The notes: a model not told the origin generated them from the letters alone. A DNA stretch of 64,000 nucleotides from Hormiphora californensis (GCA_020137815.1 CM035362.1:3780476-3844475); one strand, 5' to 3'. Shown: positions 1 through 11,056, counted from the first letter of the stretch. Translations and numbers: made by a program.

Positions 1-61
1 CTCCATACATGGCTTTACAGTAAACTGCAGAACTTTCAAGTTGTATATTATCATTTTCTCT

Positions 62-150
62 CTTTCTCTGGCTAATATAATGACTATCTTTGACTCAGGT
101 CCTTCTGTGGAAACTTCTTCAGATCTTTCTATCACGCAGAAAGAGAGAGA
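62..150. repeat. Dispersed repeat segment, inverted copy near 10.96-11.05 kb
   Basis: About 85 bases here (key parts GGCTAATATAATGACTATC and CTTCTTCAGATCTTTCTATC) recur in reverse complement at about 10958-11045. Both copies run into GA/CT tracts. I cannot assign a family; the two could be ends of one large element or two copies of a short repeat. Confidence 0.6.
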
Positions 151-240
151 TTGTAAGAAAGTGAGATAGTCTCTCTTTCGTGGAATATAGTGCGAATATC
201 CCGTGTAGTTCTAAGAAAGAAGCACTGACCGTTCTTAGGA

Positions 241-265
241 GGGATGGCAGCGAGAGGGAGAGAGA

Positions 266-358
<93 letters not shown>

Positions 359-370
359 AGAGAGAGGGGA

Positions 371-421
<51 letters not shown>
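241..421. repeat. (GA)n microsatellite
   Basis: Nearly pure GA dinucleotide tract with a few interruptions. Open frames across it encode only Arg-Glu or Ser-Leu alternation and are not genes. Confidence 0.95.
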
Positions 422-422
<1 letters not shown>

Positions 423-676
423 CAAAAAACAGAGATAGTGATAAAGAATATAAGAAGAAGTCAGTCATTATGGAGTCACTTTTCTCTACAGAATCGCTTT
501 TTCTCCAGAATCTCTACCAGACATGTATCATGCTTATGCCCTTCTTATTCTTTTGAATCACTCTTAAAGATACGAGCAGTTCCATAATTCGAGGAATTCA
601 GTTTTAACAATCTAGTAGTCATAGAGATAGCTACTGCAAATAAACTAAGCAGTTAGATAGATACGAGAATGAAGTA

Positions 677-2525
677 CAGTCGGACCCCGATTTACCGGGT
701 TGCTCGGGGGAAAGGGTTTTGCCCGGTAAATCGGGGTGCCCGGTATATCGGGGTCAAATACTGTTAATTTCCTATTTCGGGGGAAGATTATCCCCCGAAA
801 TTTTTTAAGGGGGTTTTTTTTTAGGGGGTTCCGGCCCGGGACCTCCCCATACTGTTTAAAGGGGCCCGGAAAAATTTTTTTTTAAAATTTTCTTTTTTTG
901 GCTTTTAAAGAAAAAAATTTTATCATTTCTAAAACTTTTCAATCTTTTTTGGGAAAAAAATTTTTAAAAGGGGTACCCCCTTAAAAAATGGTTCCCGTTT
1001 TAAAAAAAAGGCACGATTTTTTTTCCGGGGGGGGGGGAAGGGGGGGAAAAGTTTTTAAGGAGAAGGAAGAAAGAAAGGAGAAGGGAAAGGGGGAAAAAAA
1101 AGGGTTTAAAAAAGGAGAGGGGAAGAGCAGGGGGAGAGGAAAAGGGGGAAAAAAAAGAGAAGGAAAAATATAAAAAAAAATTTATGGAGTTTTTTTTAAA
1201 ATTTTTTAGACCCAAATGTATATGAAAAATTTTTTTTTTTTAAACCCCTTTAAAAAAAAGGGGAAAAAAAATTTGGGAACCCCTTTTTTTTTCCAAAAAT
1301 GCCTAAAATCTGTTTTAGATCAAAGACTACCTCGGCCCCTTTCCCGGGGCCCCCTTTTTTTTTTTTTTTTTTTTCCCGGGAAAAAATTCCCCGGTTTCGG
1401 CCCCCACTTTAATTTTTTTTTTGGGGAAGTTTACCTGGTAAATCGGGGTTGGAAAGGGGGGAAAAGGGGGTGATGTATTCTGAAAATTTTAGAAGAACTT
1501 TTCCTTTTTCCCTAAAAAATATGAGTTTGGGGGTACTGTTTTCTTGGGGGTTTCAAAGGAAAACGGGGGTGGGGGAATTTCCAATACCCGAACCGGGGTT
1601 TTTTTTATTTCCCAAAAAGGGGCCCCGGCGGAAAGGGGGGAAAGGGAATCAAAAAACAATTCAAAATTTTAAAAGCGAAAAAAGGAAGAGAATAAAAAAA
1701 ACCAATATCCGGTGTCCTAATGTATTATGTATCCAATTGCAAAAAACCAATTTTTGGGAACCCGTAAATTCTTTTTAGTTCCGGGAAAATATTTTTAGAT
1801 ATTAGAAAAGTAAAAATTCTAAATAACATCAAAGTTAGACGTACACCACGCCCAGCAAGGAGGTTTGAACATAACAAATCTAGATCAGGTTTAAGGTTGG
1901 GGAAATGTTCTAACGGGAGATAGAGAAAAGAGAGAGAGAGAGAGAGAAGAGAGAGGAGGGAAGAAGAGAGAGGGGGAAAGGGGAAAGGGAAAAAGAGTGG
2001 AAGGGAGAGGAAGGGGAGAAGAGATGAAGAAAGAAGGTTTTCCCAAACCCCTGGTTTTAAATAAAAACCTCGGAAGAGAGATGTGGATTCTGTTTGGGGG
2101 CTGAAACTAAAAAATATGGGTTTTCTCCCGGGGGATGCTGTTCCCAGTTTTTTGAGGGGGGCCCCTAGTATTCCCATATTTAAATTTTGGGGAAACCTTG
2201 ACCTGAGGGGGAGAAAAGGGGGGTGGTAGGGACGGTTCATCACCCTATACAGCTACCCCTGAGGGGGGAAAAGGGGGGTGGTTTTTTTCATTATTATCTT
2301 TTTGGTAACGAAATTACCCTCTGTACATAGGGGATTGCAATATAAAATCTTTTTTTCGTGCCGCAAAGTAGGGGGAAATTTTTACCAAATATCAGTCAAC
2401 CCTGCATATACCGATAGTCCCCATATAAAACTGGAACCCCATTATATACAAATAATTATTTTCCACCGATAAATTATCGGGGAAAACCCTTTTTCCAACC
2501 CACATCCCGTTAAATCGGTCGACTG
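677..2525. mobile_element. Probable large copy of the CAGTCGGACCCCGATTTA terminal-inverted-repeat family, internally degraded
   Basis: The left end after a TA reads CAGTCGGACCCCGATTTACC. The right end near 2505-2525 reads TTAAATCGGTCGACTG, a decayed inverted partner. Internal echoes (TGGTAAATCGGGGTT near 1436) belong to the same family. The interior is homopolymer-rich (long A, T, G and C runs) and has no believable gene. Pairing of the two ends is inferred. Confidence 0.45.
1925..1962. repeat. GA-rich tract inside degraded element
   Basis: Short GA microsatellite followed by purine-rich sequence to about 2036. Confidence 0.8.
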
Positions 2526-2751
2526 CAGTATGCACTCTCTTTCTAGGTTTTTCTAAAAAATGTACATTCCCCCTGTCTACATTGGACTTTTCCCTTTTCT
2601 ATTATTAAGTACCAAATACAAAACGCACTGTACTGTACTGTGTGTTCTGTCGTCCAGTACAGAGTTACAATTCACTAAAAAACACACTTTGTTCCCCCGG
2701 GGCTTCTCAACGGCAGTGTGTTGTAACTTATCGCCAACCGTTAAAAAGAAT

Positions 2752-2759
2752 GGAGAGAG

Positions 2760-2806
<47 letters not shown>
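2752..2806. repeat. (GA)n microsatellite
   Basis: GA dinucleotide tract with GGA interruptions. Confidence 0.95.
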
Positions 2807-2925
2807 TACTAGGATGTGACTTATAAATCACAGTTTGTAAGAGAGAGATAAAAGAAAACAGCAAAATGTCACGGCCATCGAATTCACTCAAAACCCCGAT
2901 AAAATTTTAATTTTATTAAACTTAC

Positions 2926-3011
2926 GTGCATATATTGGTATTGTAAGCTTCGTCTGGAGTCCTAGGGTATAAATAGTGTGGGCCTTCAAGAACGCTTTGA
3001 GACAGCAAAAC
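2926..3011 (-). CDS. SH2-domain gene, exon encoding the C-terminal part of the SH2 domain
   Basis: The minus strand reads an acceptor (CCACAG), 86 coding bases, then the donor GTAAGT. It enters in phase 2, continuing the exon at 3690-3767 without a stop. It encodes residues such as CLKAFLKAH and LGLQTKLTIPIYA, which fit the last helix and final strand of an SH2 domain (the usual region is a Ser-Leu-x-x-Leu-Val-x-x-Tyr-like helix, then a hydrophobic strand). It leaves in phase 1. Further downstream exons would lie in the degraded 0.7-2.5 kb block and I could not find them. SH2 domains bind phosphotyrosine peptides; the parent family cannot be decided from this one domain. Confidence 0.55.
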
Positions 3012-3073
3012 CTGTGGATACGGTTAGGATTAATCAGGTGAAAGGCAGGAAACATTCATTGCAGGATCGTTTA

Positions 3074-3182
3074 CAGGAACCGACCGAATCAGGAAATAAT
3101 GGTTCCTGATTGGCTGATAACCAGTCACGTGACCTAAATAACGAGTTCTGATTGGTTGTTTACTTGTTTCGGTCGGTTCCTG
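3074..3182 (+). mobile_element. 109-bp hAT-like MITE, forward orientation
   Basis: Full copy with CAGGAACCGACCGAA and its exact reverse complement at the two ends. The flanks ATCGTTTA and GTCGTTTA form a 7/8 target-site duplication. It carries ATTGG, TCACGTGA and ATTGG internally. It lies in an intron of the SH2 gene. Confidence 0.9.
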
Positions 3183-3199
3183 GTCGTTTATATACTATA

Positions 3200-3262
3200 C
3201 AGTCGGACCCCGATTTACATGGATGCTCGGGAGAAACGGTCCGGTAAATCAGGGTCCAACGA
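3200..3262. mobile_element. Short fragment of the CAGTCGGACCCCGATTTA family
   Basis: Starts after TA with the family terminus, followed by the typical CTCGGGAGAAACGG and CGGTAAATCAGGGTCC motifs. The outer right end is lost. It starts 18 bases after the MITE ending at 3182. Confidence 0.7.
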
Positions 3263-3429
3263 CTTTAGAATTGTGAGATAGATAAAAAGGATAAAATGCG
3301 GGAGAAAAATAATGTTGCAATTTGACCATAAAAAAGAGGAGGGGTTCTTCGAATATGGGCCTACATAAACTCTCTTAATTCAGAGAATACGAAGCAGAGA
3401 ACTCATCGTTATGGGGTTATACTGCCCAG

Positions 3430-3632
3430 AGGAGCTGAAGAAAGAAAGAGAGGGGAGATAGAAAGAGAGGGGAGATGGAAAGAGAGGGGAGATAGAAAGA
3501 GAGGGGAAATGGAAAGAGAGGGGAGATAGAAATAGAGGGTAGATAGAAAGAGAGGGGAGATGGAAAGAGAGACAGAGATAGAAAGAGAGGGAAGATAGAA
3601 AGAGAGGGGAGATGGAAAGAGAGGGGAGGGTG
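3430..3632. repeat. Purine minisatellite (GAAAGAGAGGGGAGAT units)
   Basis: About a dozen copies of a 16-18 base unit GAAAGAGAGGGGAGATAG with small changes. It is in the SH2 gene intron, so it reads as pyrimidine-rich on the sense (minus) strand. Confidence 0.85.
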
Positions 3633-3689
3633 ATACATATATAAAGAAAGAGGCGAGGGATAGAGCGATTAATCATCCCAATTACTAAC

Positions 3690-3767
3690 CTGTCATTTCG
3701 GCCGTCCAACCGGTACCCATTCCCTACTCGAATGATATAGTGGTTCACTGTATTTTGGGTTTCACCC
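3690..3767 (-). CDS. SH2-domain gene, central SH2 exon
   Basis: The minus strand reads a pyrimidine-rich CTCTCTTTCAG acceptor, 78 coding bases, and the donor GTTAGT. It enters with one base completing the split codon of exon 4172-4320 and leaves in phase 2 into 2926-3011. It encodes NHYIIRVGNGYRLDGRND, matching the central SH2 strands (the HY.I region followed by a turn and Y-x-L). Three consecutive exons joining in phase is good support. The function is presumably phosphotyrosine-peptide binding. Confidence 0.65.
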
Positions 3768-4037
3768 CTGAAAGAGAGAGGTATGGTTATTGGAAATTAT
3801 ACAACATATTTATGTGTTTTGTAACAAGATCACCTGATTATGATTAAAATAGAGACTTTCTCGGAAATATAACTTAAATATATTTTGTTGTTAAAACGTC
3901 AAACTATATCGTTTGGGCATCACGTGATGTTTGGTCGATAGTCGACTATGTATAACAACAGTGTTATAAACATCATTACGTGAACTTCTCATAATACGAA
4001 ACAACAAACTGGCAGATCAGCTGATTACACTATTCAT

Positions 4038-4146
4038 CAGGAACCGACCGAATCAGGAAATACCGGTCCCTGATTGGCTGATAACCAGTCACGTGACCTA
4101 AATAACGAGTTCTGATTGATTGTTTACTTGTTTCGGTCGGTTCCTG
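4038..4146 (+). mobile_element. 109-bp hAT-like MITE, forward orientation
   Basis: Full copy with both terminal inverted repeats. Flanks CTATTCAT and CTATGAAC agree at only five of eight positions, suggesting an older insertion. It starts 25 bases beyond the 5' splice site of the SH2 exon at 4172-4320, inside the intron. Confidence 0.88.
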
Positions 4147-4171
4147 CTATGAACACGAAAACAAAACTTAC

Positions 4172-4320
4172 GCGACTGATAAAGATAGCTTGTTGGTGCC
4201 AGCAGAACAGGGCCTGACAAGATACGCTCCAGGAGGCATTCCTGTCAATATCTCCTCAGCCTGAATTCGTGTCATTTCTCCATTGTAGCACATTACACGG
4301 GAATGCTGCTGCTGGTTACC
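4172..4320 (-). CDS. SH2-domain gene, N-terminal SH2 exon
   Basis: The minus strand reads acceptor CATCTCCAG, 149 coding bases with no stop, and donor GTAAGT. The product includes YNGEMTRIQAEEILTG and GAYLVRPCSAGTNKLSLSV. These are the SH2 hallmarks: the [WF]-[YF]-H-G-x-[IML] entry, the alpha-A helix, and the GxYLVR strand whose Arg contacts phosphotyrosine. The first position reads Cys-Tyr-Asn-Gly, so the usual Trp and His are replaced; the critical FLVR-type Arg is kept. It leaves in phase 2, matched by the exon at 3690-3767. Family not determined. Confidence 0.7.
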
Positions 4321-4633
4321 CTGGAGATGTGAAATTATTAGTAACTAATTAGTAACTAATTAGTAACTAATTATTTTAAATAATTAGTAACTTATTTGTA
4401 ACTTAGTAACTTAATAACAATGTTAATATACCTGCTTGAGGTATATATCATAATGGGAATTTCTGTGTTTCAAAAGTTTTGGTTTAATAACGATATATCA
4501 CATGACTGTATCAGACTGATACGATATATCATTATGATGAATATATATTCACTTCAACATAGGAATTCAGCAATTTCTGAGAATTTAACAATTTCTGAAA
4601 ATTTAACAATTTTTCATGTTGCCCCCATTTTAC

Positions 4634-4678
4634 CTCCTCGTCCCCATTGCAGCGGCAGTCACTCTCAAAATAAAAGAA
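4634..4678 (-). CDS. Candidate small upstream exon of the SH2 gene
   Basis: 45 open bases on the minus strand between an acceptor-like TTACAG and a donor GTAAAA, phase 0 on both sides, so they would join exon 4172-4320 in frame. The peptide (FFYFESDCRCNGDEE) is not diagnostic. Support is splice consensus and phase only. Confidence 0.3.
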
Positions 4679-4682
4679 CTGT

Positions 4683-5070
4683 AACATATCTAACATAATG
4701 TTTTGGTTGTTGTTATGGCGATTCAAACTATGGTTACCATGGCGATAGTAATAATAGGGGTGAATTACCATTAGTAAAGCAAATTAAAGTTTAAACACGG
4801 GCGGGTTTTGATTGAACAACATGGGATAATAATCGGATTTGACTAGTTCGAGAACTAGATTGAAATACTAGCTGGCAAAGATCAAGATCTGCAGGAGAAA
4901 GGAGATCAGAGAAAGGACGGATCAACTAAGTGAGGTAGTTTGAGACGGCAAATTATCTTGGATATAGGCCTTGAATTTATTCCGTGGAAAACTCAGGACT
5001 TGTAGACTCTATCAGGGATATAATACATTTACCGGGAAAGAGACCGTATAATTCTAGGGAGAGGGTGTTG
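4683..5070. other. No gene seen
   Basis: AT-rich unique-looking sequence on either side of a short GTTACCATGG motif; no coding or repeat assignment. Confidence 0.4.
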
Positions 5071-5073
5071 CGT

Positions 5074-5075
<2 letters not shown>

Positions 5076-5138
<63 letters not shown>
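5076..5138. repeat. (GA)n microsatellite
   Basis: Pure GA tract ending in GACAGTGAGACAGTGAG. Confidence 0.95.
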
Positions 5139-5140
<2 letters not shown>

Positions 5141-5892
5141 TGAGACAGTGAGAGATTAACATTAACACTAAGATTAAGAGAACATCAATATTCCTTTGGT
5201 GCAGCCCGCAAATTCGCTGGAAAAGCTCAAAGAATATAACCCAGTATAATGATTGGTAGCTGTACAGTTGATATATAACCTTGATCATTATATATTCTAG
5301 CCCTCATTCAAGAGGTTTCACCGTGCGGGCTGCGGTGAAACAGGGTCGAGCAATCCGTCATGATTATTATAATAAGTAGTGCAGGGTGTCCCATTGATTG
5401 TAATTAGCAACGTTATATTGTAAGAAATGGAGAAAGATATTGAATTTGAGAAGCTAGGTAACAGGGCAATCAATTAATAATTAACTTAATCGTGTGTACT
5501 GCAGCCAGTGCATATTAAGAAGCTGCACAGGAAGACAGCACTACAGCACTAGAAAGTATATAGGATGTCGTGTATAGTGTATAGAGAGTGCTGTACATAT
5601 AGTGCTGTATACAGTGTATACACAGTATATATGTATGTACAGCACTCGGATGTCGTGTATTACACCGGCCGGCACTAGATATACTGACAAATGTGTGTAA
5701 AGAGAAAGAAGGCAAAAAACAGATAGCGTGTCTGAGGAAAGTGTCAAATTGCACGTTTTGGTTGTTTTTATAACCACGTAACCGAAGAAAAAAACTAAAC
5801 AGCAAAGCAAAGTTGAGAGGAAATTAGGGCTTTTTTATTACTGAATGAAGAAAGTATGACGGCGAGGTAGTAAAAGTGAACGGGAGAAAGAG

Positions 5893-5894
<2 letters not shown>

Positions 5895-5939
<45 letters not shown>
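5895..5939. repeat. (GA)n microsatellite
   Basis: Pure GA tract; followed about 60 bases later by a CT-rich stretch and an (AT)n run at 6122-6149. Confidence 0.95.
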
Positions 5940-5942
<3 letters not shown>

Positions 5943-6473
5943 TGCTTACTGCTACAACCAACAGAGAACATTGCGCAAGCTCTTCTCAGGAAATTTCGAA
6001 CGATTCCCCCTTCTCTTTCTCTCTCTCTCTTCTATCACTCTCTCCTTTTCTCTGTCTCTAATTTTCTTCTGTGGATGGTTCCATAGAATATGTTGCCATC
6101 TACCTCTCTCTACCTCCTCCACATATATATATATATATATATATATATTATTACATTTTTAAAACCAGTTAAGTTCCGGGGAACTGAAGAATTAAAACGG
6201 TTATAAATTAGAGGAAAACGGGATAATAATATAGGGGTATAATATTATTGGGCGTTTTGGGTTAAAAACCTTCTATTGTAAACCCAAAACTATCAAATTA
6301 TAACTGAATTATGTTGTGGGCCGGAAGGTGAAAACAGAAGGGGAAGACACGACTTTCTGAGAAATAGCGGAGGGGAAGAGAGTTAAAAAGAAACGAGGAG
6401 GAATTAAAAGTTCAATAGAACAGAAGCAGCGTGCTTGTTGATTTCAGCTATAAAGTCAGGTACACTGGTACAG

Positions 6474-6527
6474 TCGGATCTGATCGATTTAACGGCACCC
6501 CGGCACCAGTATTTCCTGATTCGATCC
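6474..6527. mobile_element. Chimeric fragment of two MITE families
   Basis: The sequence opens with CAGTCGGATCTGATCGATTT and ATTTAACGGCACCCCGG, a decayed end of the TA-flanked family. It then reads ACCAGTATTTCCTGATTCG, the subterminal part of the 109-bp MITE. It looks like a nested or rearranged remnant. Confidence 0.5.
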
Positions 6528-6898
6528 AGCTATACAACCACATCTTTGGTATTTATCGAGTGCCATGTTATTACGAAGTTAACTTGATGAACTATGTATT
6601 ACTCATGAACTTTGGTTGAAACACGTTTGAGGAAAAATCCTCTTTTTTCGTAAATTTCTTACTTTGATAAATCTATCTTTAACTGTCAGACCAATGCTCT
6701 GACCACAGTTCTCGCGAGAGAAACGAGAATGGGTCAGGCCAATGCTCTGACAGATCTTTAACGAAATAAACAACGATATAATGGTACTAGGATCAATAAA
6801 TTGGCAGTGAAATCTATCTATTCAATGTAGATCATAAAATTCGTACTGAATAATTCTTATAAGAAATATTCAAGAGTATTATATAAATATATATATTA

Positions 6899-7762
6899 CA
6901 GTCGGACCCCGATTTATCGGCCCCCGATTTAGCGGCACCCCGATTTAACGGCAGGATAAATTTCCCCCAAAAATTTTTTGAAATTTTTTTGAAAATTTTT
7001 GAAAATTTTTTGAAAATTTTTCAAGGGTGTATTAACCACGTCCGAATCGTGTTTCGAATCGGTGCATCTTATTGCATGTCTTGCCGGTAATTAGACGGTT
7101 CGAAACGAACAGATATGTGATCCCCATGAGGCCCATCGAATCGCAATTTTGACGTTTGTTAAACTGGCCCCATGGGGATCACGTATCGGTTCGTTTCGAA
7201 CCGTCTAATTAGCGACAGGACGTGCGATAAGATGCACTGATTCGAAACACGATTCGGAAGTGGTTGATATACCTTTGAAAAATTTTCATAACTTTTTTTG
7301 CAAAATTTTACAGATCGATTGTCAGTGCTTTGATCGATGCTCCCCATGAATTTTCAGAGAAAAATATATTTTTAAAATTCGAATTCTTCCTCACCCCGCT
7401 TAAAGTGCCCCGATTTGGCATGGTATCACATTATATCGGTTCGTTTCGAACAATCTAATTAGCAGCAAGACATGTGATAAGATGCACTGATTCGATAAAC
7501 GATTCGGACGTGGTTGATGTACGTACCTTAGAAAGTTTTTATAACTTTTTTTGAAATTAAAAAAAATTCTTTTCTAATCAGAAATGATCATGTAATCAAT
7601 ACATGGACATTGCATCTAACACTTAGATGTGTTTTAGTATAACATTTTGGACAAAAATAGGGTTTTATGGGCCAAATATGCTCTACCCCGATTTAACGGA
7701 CACCCCGATTTAACGGACAAAACCCTTTCCCCCGAGGGTGCCGTTAAATCGGGGTCCGACTG
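6899..7762. mobile_element. TA-flanked DNA transposon (non-autonomous, 864 bp)
   Basis: Begins CAGTCGGACCCCGATTTA and ends with the inverted partner AATCGGGGTCCGACTG, with TA on both sides (a TA target duplication, as in Tc1/mariner/pogo-type elements). Inside is a block of about 95 bases (CGAATCGTGTTTCGAATCGG ... GACGGTTCGAAACGAAC) present once forward (about 7045-7130) and twice reversed (about 7165-7265 and 7430-7522). The first two form a large hairpin. No transposase frame. Pogo/Tigger affinity is inferred from the CAGT end and TA duplication. Confidence 0.8.
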
Positions 7763-8108
7763 TATATGAATATATTATTATATAAGCCGATCTTAGTGGA
7801 AGTTGGAAAGTGAGTTAGGATAATCAATCGAGCATGGACAGAGGGGGATAAAGAATGATATAAGTGAGATCTCATGTTGTATATCTTAAAGAAATTAAAG
7901 TATTCATTGGTATAGTGCTAAGTTAAATTTGCCTAGCTTAATTGACCCCCTTTTCGCGACCTTCGAGGGTTAGAACATAAGAAAGTGAAATATGCTGGGA
8001 GTTTCTAAGAAAATAGAAAAAGAAAGCGAATCGCAGAAAGTGGAAAAGAAATTTGAGAATGCAAAAGAAATAAATAGATAGCAAGGAATGGGAGAATGAA
8101 AATGAGAG

Positions 8109-8112
8109 AAAG

Positions 8113-8197
<85 letters not shown>

Positions 8198-8198
8198 G

Positions 8199-8231
<33 letters not shown>

Positions 8232-8235
8232 AGAG

Positions 8236-8306
<71 letters not shown>

Positions 8307-8326
8307 AGAGAGAGAGAGAGAGAGAG

Positions 8327-8379
<53 letters not shown>

Positions 8380-8391
8380 AGAGAGAGAGAG

Positions 8392-8422
<31 letters not shown>

Positions 8423-8484
8423 AAGAGAGAGAGAGAGATGAGAGAGAGAGAAGAGAGAGACGAGAGAGAGAGAGAGAGAGGAGA
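8109..8484. repeat. Long (GA)n microsatellite
   Basis: About 375 bases of GA repeats with scattered GGA, AGAA and ATAGA interruptions. Confidence 0.95.
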
Positions 8485-8759
8485 GGAACGAGAGGGGGGA
8501 CTCCTGCATTATGCTTCTGATGTGTCTTGCACCAGCTATCTCTAAATTGGAAACTTTCGAGAGTAGAGATATCGTGCTTATGCGTTTCCAAGGAATAGTT
8601 CATTCAAGAATAGTTCATTCAGAATTTATCCAGTCGCTATAATTCTTCTCTTTTTCTTTATCAATATTTTTTCTCTGTCTCTCTTATATCAACTCATCAG
8701 GTCTTTTCCAAATAAGTCTTGTACTTTTCCACTGATTCCACTGATATGTTTTCTTAAAT

Positions 8760-8815
8760 GTTCTAACCCTCCTTTACATTTGCAAAAAGGGGAGCTCGCG
8801 AGAAGGGGGTCAAGT
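8760..8815. repeat. Small variable-centre element, copy with full centre
   Basis: Reads ATGTTCTAACCCTCC, a TTTACATTTGCAAA centre, then CTCGCGAGAAGGGGGTCAAG. It shares both end boxes with copies at 9300-9353 and 47711-47783. Confidence 0.55.
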
Positions 8816-9299
8816 TATACTAAGTTATGTTATAGCATGTATTATATATGCGTCACTATATATATATTGTCATTTGTCCATGTTCTTACTAATCTATGTG
8901 ACGTCATGACTACTGCCAACTAATTAGCTACCAACTAACTAACCAGCTAACTACTGACTAAACTGACTATACTGTTTATGCGTGAGTGCCATTTTCTAAT
9001 AATTGAGCAATTATGAAATAATATAATCTATGGGGGTAATAGGAGTACACAAATGAGCACAATTAATATTAAACCCGTTATATATAATGATTTAACTAAC
9101 AATTATTATAGACGAAAGACAATAAAAAATGTGCCAGAGCAGAGAAAAACAATGAGAAAGGTACCGACTGAAGAAAGAAACTGTTAGTGTACAAGTAGGT
9201 GCAGTACATGTGTAACAGTAAATTGAACGTTGAGCAGGTTGAGAAATATTGGAGAGATTGGAAATATATATTGGAGAGTATATAAGGTGAATGTGCCAA

Positions 9300-9353
9300 A
9301 AGTTGCCTAGCTCGACCCCCCTTTTTGCGAGGAGGGTTAGAACATAACAAGCC
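9300..9353 (-). repeat. Small variable-centre element, short-centre copy
   Basis: Reverse complement reads TTGTTATGTTCTAACCCTCC, a few bases, then CAAAAAGGGGGGTCGAGCTAG and GGCAA. The ends are conserved and the centre is reduced to about ten bases. Confidence 0.55.
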
Positions 9354-9684
9354 AAAAGTGTGTACAAAAGCGTGTACTGAGTAGAATATAGGGGAAAATA
9401 TCACTAAACACAAAACACGACGATCTAGAGTGATCTATCGAGTGAAAGAGAACAGCTTATAGGGATTTTAACAACAAGTTAGACTCATATATAAACTATA
9501 AACCTTAAACAACAAATAAAAGTAAAACTATCGTGCATTCGTTAATATGATATCATACGGTTGCAACGCGAAACAATTTTTAAAACAAAATAATGCGACG
9601 ATACGATTCACTGCACTCGATCATTTTCTATAGAAAAATAACGGAGCTATTTTCTCTGCTCTCTCATCTCTCGTCCTCGGTCAG

Positions 9685-10130
9685 TCTCTCTCTCTCTCTC
9701 TCATCTCGCTCTCTTCTCTCATCTCTCGTCTCCAATCTCTTCTGTCTCGGTCTCTCCTCTCCTCTCTCCCTCTCTCTCCCGAGAGGAACAAAGAGAAACG
9801 CGTGGGACAGAGTGTGTAAGAGAAAGAAAGAATCTCTCTGTTATTACTCACCTTGCGCAGCCCTTTTCTTTAGAATTCAGCTTTCTCTGTGCATGTTTAC
9901 TCTCTCTCTCTATGTGTGTTTCTCTCTCTCTCTCTCTCTCTCTCTACTCTCCTCTTCATCTCCCTCTCTCTCTCTCTTCTCGTCTCATGTCTCACTCAAT
10001 CTTCGCTCTCCCACAACGTTCGTTGTCTCTTCGGTCTGTCAGGCGTCTCTCATCGTTCTTCTCTCAGTCCTCTCCTTCTCCTCTCATCTCTCTATCTCCT
10101 CTCTGTCTCTCTTCTCTCTCTCTCTTCCTC
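9685..10130. repeat. CT-rich low-complexity region
   Basis: Pyrimidine tracts (CTCTCT, TCGTCTC) with short unique islands. Open frames here are Ser/Leu low complexity. Confidence 0.85.
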
Positions 10131-10207
10131 CGTGATGTCGCATGTGTGTACTGTACAGAGTAGCTCATAAAGGAGACCATTCCGAAGAACATTACCCAGA
10201 ATGGCAT

Positions 10208-10223
10208 GAGAGAGAGAGTGAGT

Positions 10224-10255
<32 letters not shown>

Positions 10256-10361
10256 GAGAGGAGAGGGAGAGAGAAAAGAAGACGAGAACATAGAGGGAGC
10301 CCCATAGATTTGACAGGAAGATTGAGGGAGAGAGAGGAGAGAGGAGAGAGAGAGAGAGGAG

Positions 10362-10400
<39 letters not shown>

Positions 10401-10415
10401 AGGGGAAATAAAATG

Positions 10416-10510
<95 letters not shown>
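10208..10510. repeat. (GA)n microsatellite, two blocks
   Basis: GA repeats at 10208-10275 and 10320-10510 separated by about 45 unique bases. Confidence 0.95.
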
Positions 10511-10513
<3 letters not shown>

Positions 10514-10957
10514 TGCAAAAGAAAATGAGTTTTCGTTGGAAGCAGCAAATCAATTAGCAAATAAGGCAATTCGTTGTGTAATAGGACGGATATATATTAT
10601 GCTATAGTAGTATATAATGTAGTAGTATATATGTGCGCTAGAAGGCAGAATCGTATTAGACAAATAAGAGCCACTAAAACAAACGAGTACGGCTTCAAGG
10701 AGGCACATATTACAACTTCAATGACAATACTAAAACGATAGATTTTAAAACGACAATCATTTAACAAATTGAAATATATCGCATATAGCAGTAGCTCGGT
10801 AATTGAAAAGATCAAAGTGGAGGGAGCTAGATGCTGGAATACAACTGCACACCTGACACAGCATAATACTTCAGTTCCGTGGAAGTGACTCGCTAGCACT
10901 CTCTCTCTCTCTATCACTTGCACTCTCTCTTTCTCTCTCTTGCTCTCTTTTTCTCTC

Positions 10958-11045
10958 TGCGTGATAGAAAGATCTGAAGAAGTTTCCACAGAAGGTCTCG
11001 AAATTAGTCAAAGATAGTCATTATATTAGCCAGAGAAGGAGAGAG
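10958..11045. repeat. Inverted copy of the 62-150 repeat
   Basis: Contains GATAGAAAGATCTGAAGAAG and GATAGTCATTATATTAGCC, reverse complement of the segment near the window start. Confidence 0.6.
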
Positions 11046-11056
11046 AGAGAAAGTAG

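Noticed and set aside
1449-1778. 109-codon frame in the degraded element
   Set aside because: Composition is dominated by homopolymers; no motif; likely noise.
7030-7270. tRNA gene or tRNA-derived SINE around GGTTCGAAAC
   Set aside because: B-box-like word only; no A-box at the right distance and no cloverleaf; it lies inside a DNA transposon.
8096-8603. Long open frames of alternating Arg-Glu or Ser-Leu (also near 180-590, 10092-10569, 24158-24863, 39701-40102 and elsewhere)
   Set aside because: They are translations of GA/CT or GT microsatellites on both strands; no start context, splice or composition evidence of coding.
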